Below the pieces are notes generated by a model, which worked only from the letters and a program-made list of their open reading frames with translations, was not told the DNA's origin and searched no databases. The position numbers and the translations under genes are program-made. 64,000 nucleotides of DNA from the NCBI GenBank assembly GCA_036346375.1, contig CM070508.1, positions 25,364,852 through 25,428,851 of the forward strand. The letters run 5' to 3'. Source of the stretch: Guadua angustifolia (lineage: Eukaryota > Streptophyta > Magnoliopsida > Poales > Poaceae). This document shows positions 31,862-43,743 of this stretch, piece after piece (position 1 is the stretch's first letter; each line of letters starts with the position of its first letter).

Positions 31862-34800
31862 TCACGATAAGCCGTAAAGGCTTAGGACTCCAAGCTCACT
31901 CCTCAAGGCAACAAATTTGGAGCTATCCAAAGGCTTGGTGAAGATATTGGCTATCTGGTGATCACTCTCTACAAACTGAACTGCGATATCCTCCTTCTCC
32001 ACATGGTCTCTAAGGAAGTGATATCTAATATCAATATGCTTGGTCCAGGAATGCTGCACTAGGTTCTTAGCAATGCAAACAGTAGAATTGTTATCACAGA
32101 AAATTAGAACACTCTCTATCGCTAACCCATAGTCACGCAAAGTCGATCGCATCCAAAGCACCTAACTACAACAACTCACTATGTTAACATACTCGGCCTC
32201 TGCGATGGACTGTGCAACCCCAGACTGCTTCCTAGATGACCAAAAATAAGAGAAGTGACAATGAATTGGCAAGTGCCAGAAGTGCTCTTCCTATCTATCC
32301 TATAGCTAGCAAAGTCTGCAACAGAAAAGGCTCGAAGGGACAAACAAGAAGAGGAAGAGTACCAAATACCATAATTAGTGGTAGCACGAAGATACTTGAA
32401 GATACGCTTCACCACCTGGCGATGAGAGGCGCGAGGAGAAGTCTGAAATCGAGCGCACAAACACACAACGAAATGTATGTCTAGCCTCGAAGTGGTGAGG
32501 TATAGGAGGGAGCTGATCATGCTTCGAAACTCCTTTTGATTAGTAGGCTCACCATCCTCATCAAGCTCGAGGACAGCAGTAGTGGCCATAGGAGTCATCA
32601 CCAGCTTCCTGTCAAACATATCAAACCACCTTAGGAGATCTCGGGTGTACTTGTCTTGATGTAAGAATGTACCATCCCAAATCTACTTGATTTGGAAGCC
32701 GAGGAAGTAGCTCAACTCGTCCATCATGCTCATCTCAAAATATGTGCTCATCACTTCAGAAAACTGCGACACAAGAGAGTGCGAAGAGCCACCAAAAATA
32801 ATATCATCCACATAAATCTAGATGAGAAGAAATTGAGAATCATGGTCTCTGATGAATAGAGTTTTATCTACTATACCCATCTTGAAGCCATGGCTAAGAA
32901 GATAAGACTTAAACCTCTCATACCATGCTCTAGGGGTTTGCTTAAGTCCATACAAAGCTTTGAAAAGCTTGAAGACATGGCACGGGTACTTGGGATTCTT
33001 GAATCTTGAAGGTTGCTTGAAATAAACCTCTTTCTCAATATAACCATTAAGGAATGCACTCTTGATAACCGTTTGATAGAGTTTGAAGCCCTGGAATGCA
33101 GAAAATGCAAGTAGGATCCTAATAGCCTCTAATCTAGTTATAGGGGCAAAGGTCTACTCAAAGTCAAGACTCTCAACCTAAGTAAAACCCTATGCAACTA
33201 GTCTAGCCTTGTTACGAATGACAACCCCATCCTCACTTTTCTTGTTTTTAAACACCCACTTGGTCCCAATGATATTATGACCAGATGGGGGCTCTACAAG
33301 CTGCCAGACTTTATTCCTCTCAAAGTTTTCAAGTTCCTCATGCATAGCATTAATCTAAGACTCGTCGGATAATACATGAGAAATATTCTTTGGCTCATAA
33401 AAGACAACAAAGGTAGAGTGAAGACACAAAGAAGATAAGCTTGATTTTGAGCGTGTCACATGCTTAAATAGATCATCAATGATCTAATTAGGTGGATGAG
33501 AATGCTGAATATGGTAGGGAGGTCCAAAAGTAGAACTGGCCCCTCCGTCTTGAACAGAAGAGGCAGGAATAAAGCCACTCGCTGAAGGAAAATCAGAGTA
33601 GGAATAGAGCCACTCGCTGAAGGAAAGTCAAAAGGTAAGGGCTGGTCTCCCTGAGGTGGAGAAATGGAAACAGGTGGCATCTTAGGTGCAGAGGAGACTA
33701 GATCAGGTAGAATACCATCATCTCTATCATCCTCATCCTCTATTAAAATGGTCTCGGAGGAGAAAAAAGAGTCTAAAATATCAGGTCTAGCTCTTGGGCT
33801 AGCCTCATCAAAGGTCACCTCACAGGTCTTTATAATCCTATTCGCATCACAACTCTAGACTCTATAGCTACGCGAGGAAGTCGAGTAACCTAGAAAAAAT
33901 ATCATTAGAAGAATAAGACTCAAACTTATCCAGGTTACCAATCATTAAAATGAAATACTTGCAACCAAACACAAGAAAATGAGAGACACTGGGTTTGCGT
34001 CCATACCTCAACTCGTAAGAAGTGCAGTGCAAATGTGCTCTCAAGAATACTTGATTGGAAATATGGCAAGCAATAGCTATGGCCTCGGCCCAGAATTTCC
34101 TAGGAGTACTGTACTCGTCTAGCATCATCCTAGCCATCTCTACCAAGGTTCTATTCTTCCTTTCCACTACGCCATTTTGCTGAGGGACGTAGGGACAGGA
34201 GAACTGATGCTCTAAACCAGACTCCACAAAAAAACTCTCAAAGTAGGAGTTCTTGAACTCCATGCCATTATCACTGCATATAGCTCGTAAAGCACCTGGG
34301 AGCTTAAAAGACAGCCTACTGATCAAATCCTCAAAATAAGAAAAAGTTTCATTTTTGAGGCCATGAAAAACACCCAAGAATACCTCAAAAAATCATCAAC
34401 AATGATAAGAATATACCACTTCCCTCTTGCTGATTGCACTCTAGCTGGACCAATAGTATCTATATGTAAAAACTATCCTGGTGCATCAATCATCACAATA
34501 ATGACTAGAGGATGAGAAGCAGCAACCATCTTGCCATGTCGGCAAGGATAGCAAACTAAGGCTATATTTGGTACAGCTCTAACTCCACCAGATCCACTGA
34601 TCTGTTGGAGCTGGGTATTCCTAACTCTACCAGATCCATAGAGCTGGAGCTGTGGGTATATTAAGAGTGTTTAGGTGGGTCATCTTTTTTACATTTTAGA
34701 CTAAAAATAAAAACTTAATTCACTTTATTTTAACCTACAAGTTTCAGATTTGATGCGAAGCTAGGATCTGGAGCTCTACTAAATAGGGCCTAAGTCTTTG

Positions 34801-35325
34801 ACCATCTTGAGTCTAGGCAAACCACGAATGAGATCATGGTTGCTAACTCTAGTCAAAGGATCGAAGCTAGTGTGACCAAATCTCCTATGCCAGAAGGAGA
34901 GATCACGGGACTTAGAAACAATCAAACAATGAAGAGAATCTCAAGAAAAAGCAGAAAAATTAGCACAGAAGACTCTCCCAAATCTATAAATCCCACAAAC
35001 TAACCCTCCTGATAAATTAAGGATTCTACAAGCACTACTCTTAAAGCTTACATCGAAAGAGTCATCGATAAGCTGAGAAACTTGGAGAAAATTATATTGC
35101 AGCTTACTCACTAAGGCAACATCCTTAAGAATAAAATTATTATTAATGCAGATGATACCTTTAGCAAAGATTTTACCTGAAGAAGTATTCCCAAAAGTGA
35201 TCAACTCATCACGGGGGCTCAGACTAGGGAAGAGAACCAACAAGAGTCTCCAGTCATCTGGCGAGAACAACCGGATTCAACAATTCAAACCTCTCCCTTC
35301 CCCATCTGACAAATCTGGTCAAGAC
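31862..35325 (-). pseudogene. Sirevirus A pol (protease, integrase, RT, RNase H), decayed
   Basis: From right to left on the minus strand: protease at about 35.3 kb (VESGCSRQMTG, with the usual catalytic Asp replaced by Glu), GAG-pre-integrase (FWHRRFGHTS, CYPCRHGK), integrase core (SDNGMEFKNSYFE and PQQNGVVERKNRTL, open over 33868-34377), reverse transcriptase with FKALYGLKQTPRAWYERF and YVDD (32801-32814), and RNase H (32179-32619, 31862-32161, ending FTKPLDSSKF). At least four in-frame TAG codons and one or more frameshifts interrupt it. Integrase before RT makes it Copia. A MITE (34560-34790) splits the GAG-pre-integrase part. Gag is almost wholly missing: only about 450 bases separate protease and LTR. 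Confidence 0.87.
34557..34793. mobile_element. Short Tourist-like MITE in Sirevirus A
   Basis: The element 34560-34790 (231 bp) begins GGCTATATTTGGTACAGCTC and ends, inverted, GGCCCTATTTAGTAGAGCTC, flanked by TAA on each side. Removing it rejoins the zinc-finger-like coding sequence before the integrase core. Confidence 0.82.
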
Positions 35326-35779
35326 ATAAGAGAGAAAGATGATTCAGTACTGGGATAAAGTGAAGATCTGGTAGCCCAATGTTGAACCACACGATGCCTT
35401 AGAGTACTAGCCATAGAAGAAGACTGAACTCTAATGTCTCTCTAACGCTCAACTCTCACAAGATCAAGACAAAGTTAGTAGAAGATCTAGGAGCTGAGAC
35501 TGGGTTGGTCCACAGTAGTGCAAAGGCCGAACCATCCCAATGAGGCTACTTGAATCTCTTACCAGAAAACACCCCATGCCGCTAATATCTACCTCGATGA
35601 GAAAAATTAGGAATATCAAGAGGAAGGCGGATAGACTGACAACGAGCAGTTTTAGGACAAAAACTCGACTGAAAAACCTGAAAACCGAGTCCTGAACACG
35701 GCCCAAAAGCAGACGACTCTCTAACTTGTCTAGCAGTAATGTGTGCCTTAGAAGCACTCAGAGTCTGGGGATGACCCTA

Positions 35780-35955
35780 TGAAGGATCGAGATGGTGATC
35801 AGAGGGGGTGAATGATCCCAATTAAAATTTTTCCCCACTCAAAATAATCCAAAATAAGCTCTCAAACAAATCAAATAAAAGAAGCAAACAAGAATCAGCT
35901 ATTTGATCTATATGACCAGTATGATCGATGATCGGTATGACTGGAGGTGTGATAT
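35780..35955 (-). repeat. 5' LTR fragment of Sirevirus A
   Basis: TGAAGGATCGAGATGGTGAT followed by CAGAGGGGGTGAATGAT repeats the end seen at 28359. Only 176 bases are present because Sirevirus B begins at 35956; the rest should lie right of Sirevirus B, outside the window. Confidence 0.82.
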
Positions 35956-37505
35956 TGAAGGATCGAGTTGGCCTCGACCGGGGGGTGAATAGGTAACTTT
36001 TAAAATTTCAGAATTACTTTCTTGTAAAAACAATCTATAGGCTTAACTACTAAAGATTCAAATTATCGACAAGAAAGCACAGAAATAGCTTCACACAAAA
36101 AACTGATCATAGAAAACAACAAGTGGCACAAGAATTTTTCTCGTGGTTTGGAGCCAAAATCCTACTCCATGTTAGAGCACTTCTAACGAAGTATAGCTCC
36201 TCCAAACCTAGTCGCAGTAGCTTTGGTGTCCACTAAGGTGATTCTTTCACCACTCTAGTGAGGTGAATCCCAACCTCTCACAACTGCGGTGGACTACCAC
36301 AATCACTTTTGGACAGGTAACACCACACTTCCTCCAAGCCGTCTAGGAACAATTAGTTCCAAGAGTAATAGACTATCCACAAACCCTGTACTCTTGGTTC
36401 ACTCAGCACAACACTAACTAGACTAAGCTTGGAGCTAGCCAAAAATACTTAGAAAGTGTAGAATTTGAGATTAAGGTTGAAGCATGGTCTCCATGAAGGA
36501 ATGAAAAGCTCTAAGGTGCTAAAAAGTCAAGGAGATCAAAAGTTTTCTAAAGGAATGCTCAGGCAATCCTTGTATAGCATTTGAACAATATCTAGCTGTT
36601 ACACCTACCACAGGAGCCGTTGGAATGTGTCAGACTATCAAAACAGCCTACACACATTTGCAATGGACTTTGAAAGATTAGGCTTCAAAATTGGTTCTTT
36701 ATACTCCGGACCGATATTGTTGAAAAGAGCATTTGCATCGGACTGAATTAGCTTGGTCCGTCGTACATAGGATTTATGCAAAATTTGGTCTGGGAAAAGG
36801 ATGGATACTTGAACATATGCATCGGACTGAAATTATTTGATCCGTTGAAGAAGGATTTCAAAGAGTTTGTACTGGCGGAGTTTTTGATAGAACAAGATAT
36901 GTCTAATCAAGAGGAATACATCTATGCCGGACTAAATTTTGCGTTAGCGGAAGTAGGTCCGGCATGAATGGTGTTCGCTCAGTTAAATTTTTATTCAAGA
37001 GACTTTTAACGACAGACAAAAAAGAAATTGTCCAGCGAAGACAATCCTTGCACCGGACTAAATTTTTGGACGAACAAGAATGGTCCGACAAAAATGGGAT
37101 TTTGACTGAGGTTGCGCCGGACTTAAGGAAAGAGCAATGAAATTTGAGTTTGGAGAAACACATATTATTTGTTTGAGTGAAGGATTAATTTAGAGGGGAT
37201 AATATGATTGAAGGATTTTGATTCCAAGCAGTCTAATTAATCTTAGCCTATGAACCAAAACTTGAATTTGTGCACAATTCCCCTTTATAGTACGGTCACT
37301 CTAAAATAACCCTAACTACTTGGCTTGAATCATCTCTCAAGCCAAAACTAGTAACAAAGATCTTTAATCTTGACCTTTTTTATTGATGTCTTCTTGGATA
37401 CCTAACTAGTAAACTTCTTGCTTAGTGATCATTAACTTAGTCATCAACACCGAAACCATAAAATCATATATAATGAAAAATTAGGGGGTCTAGATACTAT
37501 TAATA
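35956..37505 (-). repeat. 3' LTR of Sirevirus B
   Basis: In plus orientation it begins TGAAGGATCGAGTTGGCCTC and runs to about 37505 (...ATACTATTAATA), where the last CA appears mutated to TA. A polypurine tract (37506-37516) follows. Many CGGACTGA/TTGGTCCG-type words occur. The open frame at 36776-36967 is part of the LTR. Confidence 0.8.
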
Positions 37506-37864
37506 TCCCCCTTTTTAGTGATTGATGACAACATACCTTCTTTATTCAATGCCAACTTAATTTATCTACAAAATAAAGTTAGCTCGACAGAACATGTGTA
37601 GTATTTGCAGAATTTTAAAGCAAGCAATAACATTATGCTCCCCCTTAATATGTGCAAGAGAGTAAATAAGGTAAAATCATCAAGAGCACATACAAGTTTA
37701 GGCATAAGATTCCAAATAACATTCAGTAGCAAACACACAGTAGCATACATGGCAGATATAAGTCTAGACTCCCCTAACCAACTCCCCTTTACAACTAACT
37801 AGCCCAGAACTAGCCACAGAGACTAAGAGACTCCCCCCTTTGGCATAAATTGCCAAAAAGGTCA
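37506..37864 (-). other. Cluster of polypurine tracts of Sirevirus B
   Basis: On the minus strand runs of the AAGGGGGA type occur at 37506-37516, 37639-37648, about 37768-37790 and 37831-37840, with another at 43715-43725 just beyond the pol stop. This is again the multiple-tract arrangement of Sireviruses. Confidence 0.72.
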
Positions 37865-38175
37865 CTACTTGCGCTTGGAGAAGGTTCTCTTGAGCCGGCT
37901 GAAAGCTGAGCTCTTTCTTGGAGGAGAGACAATCTTCACTTCATCATCAGATTCTTCTTGAATTTTGGAACTAGGAGCTGAGGCCATAGCTTGATCATGC
38001 CAGCTTGGATAATCAGGATCTCTAGATTGAAGAGTCCATCTGTGGAAGTCATCTTGTAGCTTGTTTAGAGACTCATTGATTCCTTGCAATTCCTCTCCAG
38101 CTTGTCTTTGAAATTCATGTTGACAATCATGTATTTCCATGTCCACTCCATGTGTGTATATAAAATGATCTTCTA

Positions 38176-39969
38176 GATTCTGTGAGATCATGTGATGAAA
38201 AATTGGTTGAATGGTGAAATTGGTATTCTAAAGTGATTTTGGTTATGGCTTGTGTGGTGCCTGTGCATGTGCTATGTTGAGATGATTATCATGCTGGTGA
38301 TAGCATGATGAAGTTTGCTTGATGCAATGCACTCATGTGAGTGGTTGCATGGGTTGTTGTTGAGGCAAGTGGTGGACTTGTGCTCAAATGTTCATTTGAT
38401 TATGCTGGGGATAGCATAATGGTTTTGCTTAATGCAATACACTCGTGTGAGTGGTTGCATGGATTAATCTTGAGTCAAGTCGTGGACTTGTGCTCGGACG
38501 CGTTGTTTGTTACTTCATGTGCAGGTGTTGCTCGAGGGCGAACGTGGTTGATGACGGGACCGGAACTAGGTTCATGGAGGAACTGAGGTTTGAGACTAGG
38601 TTCAGGGAGGAATCGAGGTCTTGGTGGTCAAGGATGTCATGCGGGACGTTCGGGCTAGAGAACATGCACATGGAGGCTGGTTAGTCACGTAATTACAGCA
38701 GGTGGGCTATACATACGTGCAAGAGTTATTTTTGGCCACGTTGGGCTAAGTTGAGATGTATACAGACTCTTTCCATGTTGGAAGTGGAGTTGTATTCTAT
38801 CTCGTTAGGATTGCTCTGTATAAATAGGGGGAGGTGTCCCTTGTTTATTCTTGAGCAAGATTTTAGGGTTGTACTCTTTTGTTTGAGTACTATAACCAGA
38901 TCAAAAATAAAGATCTTTCTCACAAGTTCTTGGCTCCGGCATAGTTGATCGATCACTTGAAGTTTTGTTCATCACAGTGATCCACGAAGTTCATCACGGA
39001 GTTCGGTTCTTTCAAAGGTATCATCTTGCAAAGGTAATATCTTTTGATCCGTAGATCCGATCGGATTGATTATTATTGGGTTTGATTTGTAATTGAATCT
39101 AGTTTCTATAGTTAAAATTTCACATCAATCAAATGGTTAGATCTTTGGTAATTTGTGGTCGTCCAGATTGCTAGTCTGGTCGCCCAGCTGTTAGATCGCT
39201 AAATTGTTTCAGTCATCTTGCGAAGGTCATAACTTTAGATCCGTAGATCTAATTGACCTGATTCTTTTTTTGTTCACTTCAGAATTGAGTTTAGTTTGTA
39301 CAGTTAAAATTTCACGTCAATCAAATGGTTAGATCTTCTGTAATTTGTGGTCGCCCAGATTGATGTCCTGCTCGCCCGACTGCTCGCGTGGTCGCCCAGG
39401 TTCGGTCATCTTGCAAAGGACATAACTTTAGATCCGTAGATCTGATTGACACGATTCTTTTTGTGTTTGCTGCCAAATTAAGTCTAGTTTCTACAGTTAA
39501 AATTTTACATCAATCCAACGGCTGGATCTTCAGGAATTTCTATTTTAGTGGATATATATCGGTTTGCTCGCCCATACTGTGCGCGTGGTCGCCCAATTGT
39601 TCACGTGGTCGCCCAACTTGCTCGCCCAAGTGCCAAACTGGTCACCCAAGTACCCAACCTACTCGCCCAAGTGCCAAACTGGTCGCCCAAGTACTCTCTT
39701 GATCGTCGCCAAGTGCCCAAGCCGCCGCCAAGTGCTCTCTTGGTGCCTAATTGCCCAAACTGGTCGCCCAAGTGCCCAAACTGGTCGCCCAAGTGATCTA
39801 CTGGTCGTCCAGACTGATCTATTTATTTCTAAACTGCATAAACTGATTTCCAAGCAATTTGAGTTTCAATTGGGGTATTTGAAAAGTTCGAAAATTTGAT
39901 TTTAGCTTCCACGCAATCATTCACCCCCCCTCTGATTGCTACATTAGTATATTTCGATCCTACAGATTC
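38176..39969 (+). repeat. Solo LTR with 5-bp target duplication inside the Sirevirus B extra ORF
   Basis: The LTR 38181-39964 (1784 bp) begins TGTGAGATCATG and ends CGATCCTACA, flanked on both sides by GATTC (38176-38180, 39965-39969). Removing it and one GATTC rejoins the coiled-coil coding sequence. It holds a roughly 114-bp unit in two copies (38284-38508), a roughly 192-bp unit starting at 39022, 39214 and 39407, and a short minisatellite (39560-39815). Its end is shared with the fragment in the hAT element at 3905-4215. Confidence 0.9.
39560..39815 (+). repeat. Minisatellite of CTGGTCGCCCAAGTG-type units
   Basis: The words TGGTCGCCCAAGTG, ACTCGCCCAAGTGCC and CACCCAAGTACCC repeat more than ten times with variable spacers inside the solo LTR. 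The open frames here on both strands follow the repeat and are not genes. Confidence 0.85.
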
Positions 39970-42231
39970 TCTCTAATCCATTCAAGAGAACTTTCATTTT
40001 CTTTAAAGCCGTCGTTGACATGGCTAAAAAGATCCTTCTTGGTCTGATCTATCTTTAAGTTCATGTCATAGAATCTGTCTCTGAGAAGATTTTAATTTAT
40101 CTTAATTTCCCCAATCCAGTTCCTTAGGTCCCACTGATTTCTTCTGATTTTGTCAAACCTTGTATATGTCTCATCTCTAAACTTGGTTTGCTCTTCATAC
40201 TGCTTTCTAGCCATTTCTTGAACTTACTCATGGTACTGCTGCATTGTTCTCATATATTGGTCATGCCTCAGAGCTACCAGTCTTTGATCTTCTTCATATC
40301 TAGCTTGGAATTCTCTTTGATTAGCATAATACTGTTGCTCATATGACTAGAACCAGGATGGCTGAGTGTCAAATAAGTTTTGCCAACCTGGAAAAGTATC
40401 TTGAGGAGCATGTTTAGGATGTGCTTCAGGAGGTGGAGGAGGGTAAAAGGTTGAATCATGCCCTTGAGGTACACCTAACCCCCTAGCCTCATGATCATGC
40501 TCTCCTGGTCTAACTCCTTGACTATCCATGAGTCTTGCAGCTGTAGCTAATTCTTGAAGTTTGTGCATGTCTTGATATTTTGTCTAAGACTGAGCATAAG
40601 GACTTGAAACGACTTGTGTGGCTGCATCTTCTTCATAAGAAAGCTCTCTGGGGTTTAGTGGACTGTTCCCAACTATCTCAGTTGCTTCTTGAGTGTGTTC
40701 TTGAGGGAGAGAAAAAGTTCTTGAGGCAGTTGGTTCCATTCTGGGTGGAATATTCTGAACTAGAGAATAATGTAGTTGATGTCCATAGCTGAGACTTTGA
40801 GAGAAACTTCTTGGAGCTGCAAAGCTTCCAGGAGAGCTGTCTCTTTCCACATTAGTATCATTTCCCTCATGAGCACTTGGCCCATTTCTTTCTACAGAGT
40901 TGTCTTCAGATTCTGAATCTTGCACCTATTCCACATCTGGTTGTTCTTGCTCTTCTCCCTCATTTTGTTCATTTTGCTGTAGAGAATGAAGAAATCTTAA
41001 CACCCTAAGTGTTTCTCTAGTTTCCTTTTGCATTGAATACTTCTTGGGAAAACACTTAAAATCCCTATTCAGCTCTTCTTGAGTGATTATTCCTTGAGCT
41101 AGGAACATTTGGGTTATTTGCTGAGTAAAAGGTAAGGGACTTCCTATCTTTCTATATATGGCTTCTTTCCATTTCACCAAAAATGTAGCCTACCAAGTCA
41201 ATTGGCTGTTTGGAAAGTATCAAGTGTAGCAACCAGGCTAAATTAGGAGTCACACCTTCTTTATATCCAGTCTTGAGGAATATGATGTGTCTCAGAAGCA
41301 TCAAGAGGACTTTGGCTTCAATAGAAAGACAATGCACCCTATTAGGACAGAAATTTGCCTCAGTGATGTCTCTGTAAATGTGGGCTGATAAATGTAAGGC
41401 AAGCATATCACCCACTTGTCTCCATCTCTGCCCAAGAAACATCTTCTCGTGGATTCTTGTTCGGTTGAGTAATGGACTTGAGGCACCGATGGCAGCTTCA
41501 AAATGAGGTGACCTCACTTTTCTGATTTTCCCATCTATTGTGAACATGATATAGTGCCTTTGCTTGTTCACCAAGAGAGTGGCATAGAACTCTAAGGTTC
41601 TGTTCACACTCCATGGTATTGTTCTGTTTGACATCAAGCGTGCTAAACCAGGAGTTGAATTTATGCAATCATAAAGTCTACTTGAACCAACAACTGAATT
41701 CACTTGGTTCCAATCTACATATTGATGATTTGATAAAGCTGATAAAGGTTCTCCATTTCTATGCCTCCTACTCATATATCCAATAAAGATATTCTTTTGT
41801 AGACTGGTGATGAAATTCTCATCTAAAGGAGGCCTGGAGACGGGGAACAATACCTTCTCACTGACAAGTCTTATTGCCCTCAACTTTTTCCCACCAAGGA
41901 TAGCAAGACTTTCCCAATTAAACATATCCACCTCATCATAGAGTTCTTCATCCTCTGATGTGGGCTTGCCACTTGGCTCATAATCGCTATCTTCAGAAGA
42001 GGATGATTCTGACTAAACTATTTGTTTGCCTTTCTTCTTCTGAGGATGAGAAGTGACTACCTTTCTATTAACTCTACCAACAATGTGAGTATCTTGCAAA
42101 TATACTGGTCCTTGAGGCTCCCTTGAAAGTGATATTCCAGGTGAACTAGAGGTTGTCTGCTTCTTCCCTTTAACCTTTTCTACCAATTTCTCAAGCAAAC
42201 CCCTCTTTTCTGGATTCTTAGACCTCGACAT

Positions 42232-43743
42232 AATGGTGACACGGACTCTACCTCAACACTAATTAGTATGACACAAAAGATCCTTTTTCCAAGCACAATA
42301 CTGGCCAAAACTAAGAGAGACAGAAGTTTGATCCTTAGGTCTAGATTCTAGGTCTAGGGTTTGATAAATATACAAGAAAGAAAAGGTCCGGGGGAACTTA
42401 CCAAGCTTTAGTGAGAGAACTTGCGTAGGAGGGATTGGAGATCACCGTTGAAACACCCGACTAGGGTTTGCTTCGGTGTGAGAAGAAAGAATTCCAGCCT
42501 TCGAGAGATTGCGCAAGAGAGATGGGTAAACTTTGGGGAATTTTGGCCCGTGGAAGTTACTGCAGTTAAAGAGGAAAGAGAACAAAGAAGGTCTTGAGAA
42601 CTGACGCCTTTAATGCTGGGCAGTAGGTAGAGACCAGGCGTTCTTATTTTCGATGGTGGGACCCACTAAGTGAGACTATTTTGGATGGTTAAAACATGGG
42701 TCCCAAAACCAAAGGCAAGATAGCATGAGATAAGACCTAGGAATTTAGATAAGATTTTGAACAATTTTTGAACTGAGATGAGTAAATTTTTCAAAAAGAG
42801 ATCAAATCTGATTGAATTCAGGTGAGAGACTTATACTGAGAGATACAAGAGTACATTGGACTAGTCCAAAAACAACAGAGAGTTTTGCATTTGCGTCGGA
42901 CTAAAAATATTCCCAAAATGAGTTTGCGACGGACTGAGACATAGTTGGTCCAATGTCTATGAGTTTTACCTTGGACCTGGTCCATGATAAAATCTCTTCG
43001 GTGCTGGACGAAAAATTCTTAGTCTGTTGGAAACCAAGTTTTGGAATTTTTATGGTTCGTGGCAAATGATGCAAAGGATATATTTATCATAGACTTAACT
43101 CATCAGCAAAGTTCCACTAACACCAGACCTACTTAGTTTGGTCCGTTGCAAACAAGCTATGCTGCTGAGTTAGTCCGTCATAGATAAACAACATACTGTT
43201 TTCCTCATTTTAGACTTAAGTCTGTTGTAAGAATGTAGCTCTCTACTACAGAAATTAAGAAACATAACTAGGCTCTTAGAGATTTTCAGAGATCCACTTA
43301 GAAAAACCAAATATAAGCCAGAAGATGGATCCTGGATAATCTTTAGATAAGAAAAATTCAATCAACAACAAATCAGAACTAAGGAAGAGATTGTATCTTT
43401 TGGAATTGTATGAGCCTTATTTCCATATGAGCCTGAATATAGGCAATTCAAGCTCAACTGATAGGACTCAAGTGCTGAATGGAAATACTTGGTTATTTTG
43501 CAGTAAATTTTTGAATGAAGGCAGTTTTGACCTATTTACTACAGTTTAGATGGGATAAGATAGAAGCATAGAACGGAGAGGCTTTCAGCAACATTTATCA
43601 ATTTTAGTTGTAGAAACTCCTTTTCACTTAAAATGATAGCTCTATCCTATTTCAGCACTTGGAATTAATTTGTTCACATAGTGGGTAGAAAGAGATGCAT
43701 AGCAAGCAAGCTTGGCTCCCCCTTAATGTGACATTAACAAAAA
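42232..43743 (-). other. Non-coding spacer of Sirevirus B between pol and the extra ORF
   Basis: No frame of note. It contains words such as GTCGGACTA, GGTCCGTTG and TTAGTCCGTC that recur in the 3' LTR (36.7-37.1 kb), and a polypurine tract at 43715-43725. It would be the place for a promoter or splice acceptor of the extra ORF, but I see no defined signal. Confidence 0.5.

Larger units (their letters stand above)
37865..42231 (-). pseudogene. Extra long ORF of Sirevirus B downstream of pol (env-position ORF)
   Basis: With the solo LTR (38181-39964) removed, a minus-strand frame of about 850 codons runs from ATG 42231 to a stop at 37865. It starts with a Lys-rich segment, then an acidic Ser/Glu/Asp patch, a roughly 300-residue globular part (41152-41931 open; includes NRTLEFYATLLVNKQRHYIM and LLRHIIFLKTGYKEG) resembling the 'putative plant transposon protein' family, a Ser/Pro/Gln-rich middle, a long charged coiled coil (about 40.3-38.0 kb), and a basic end (SRLKRTFSKRK). 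Interruptions: TAG near 42015, a frameshift near 41170, then TAG or TAA codons. Sireviruses often carry an ORF in this env position. I see no signal peptide or membrane segment, so an envelope role is not supported. Confidence 0.7.

Noticed and set aside
38284..39815. Regular repeats as a CRISPR-like array
   Set aside because: Unit lengths and spacers vary, repeats are nested in an LTR with a 5-bp duplication, and the genome is a plant's.
39548..39899. Pro/Ser/Lys-rich frames on both strands
   Set aside because: They translate the CTGGTCGCCCAAGTG minisatellite in the solo LTR.
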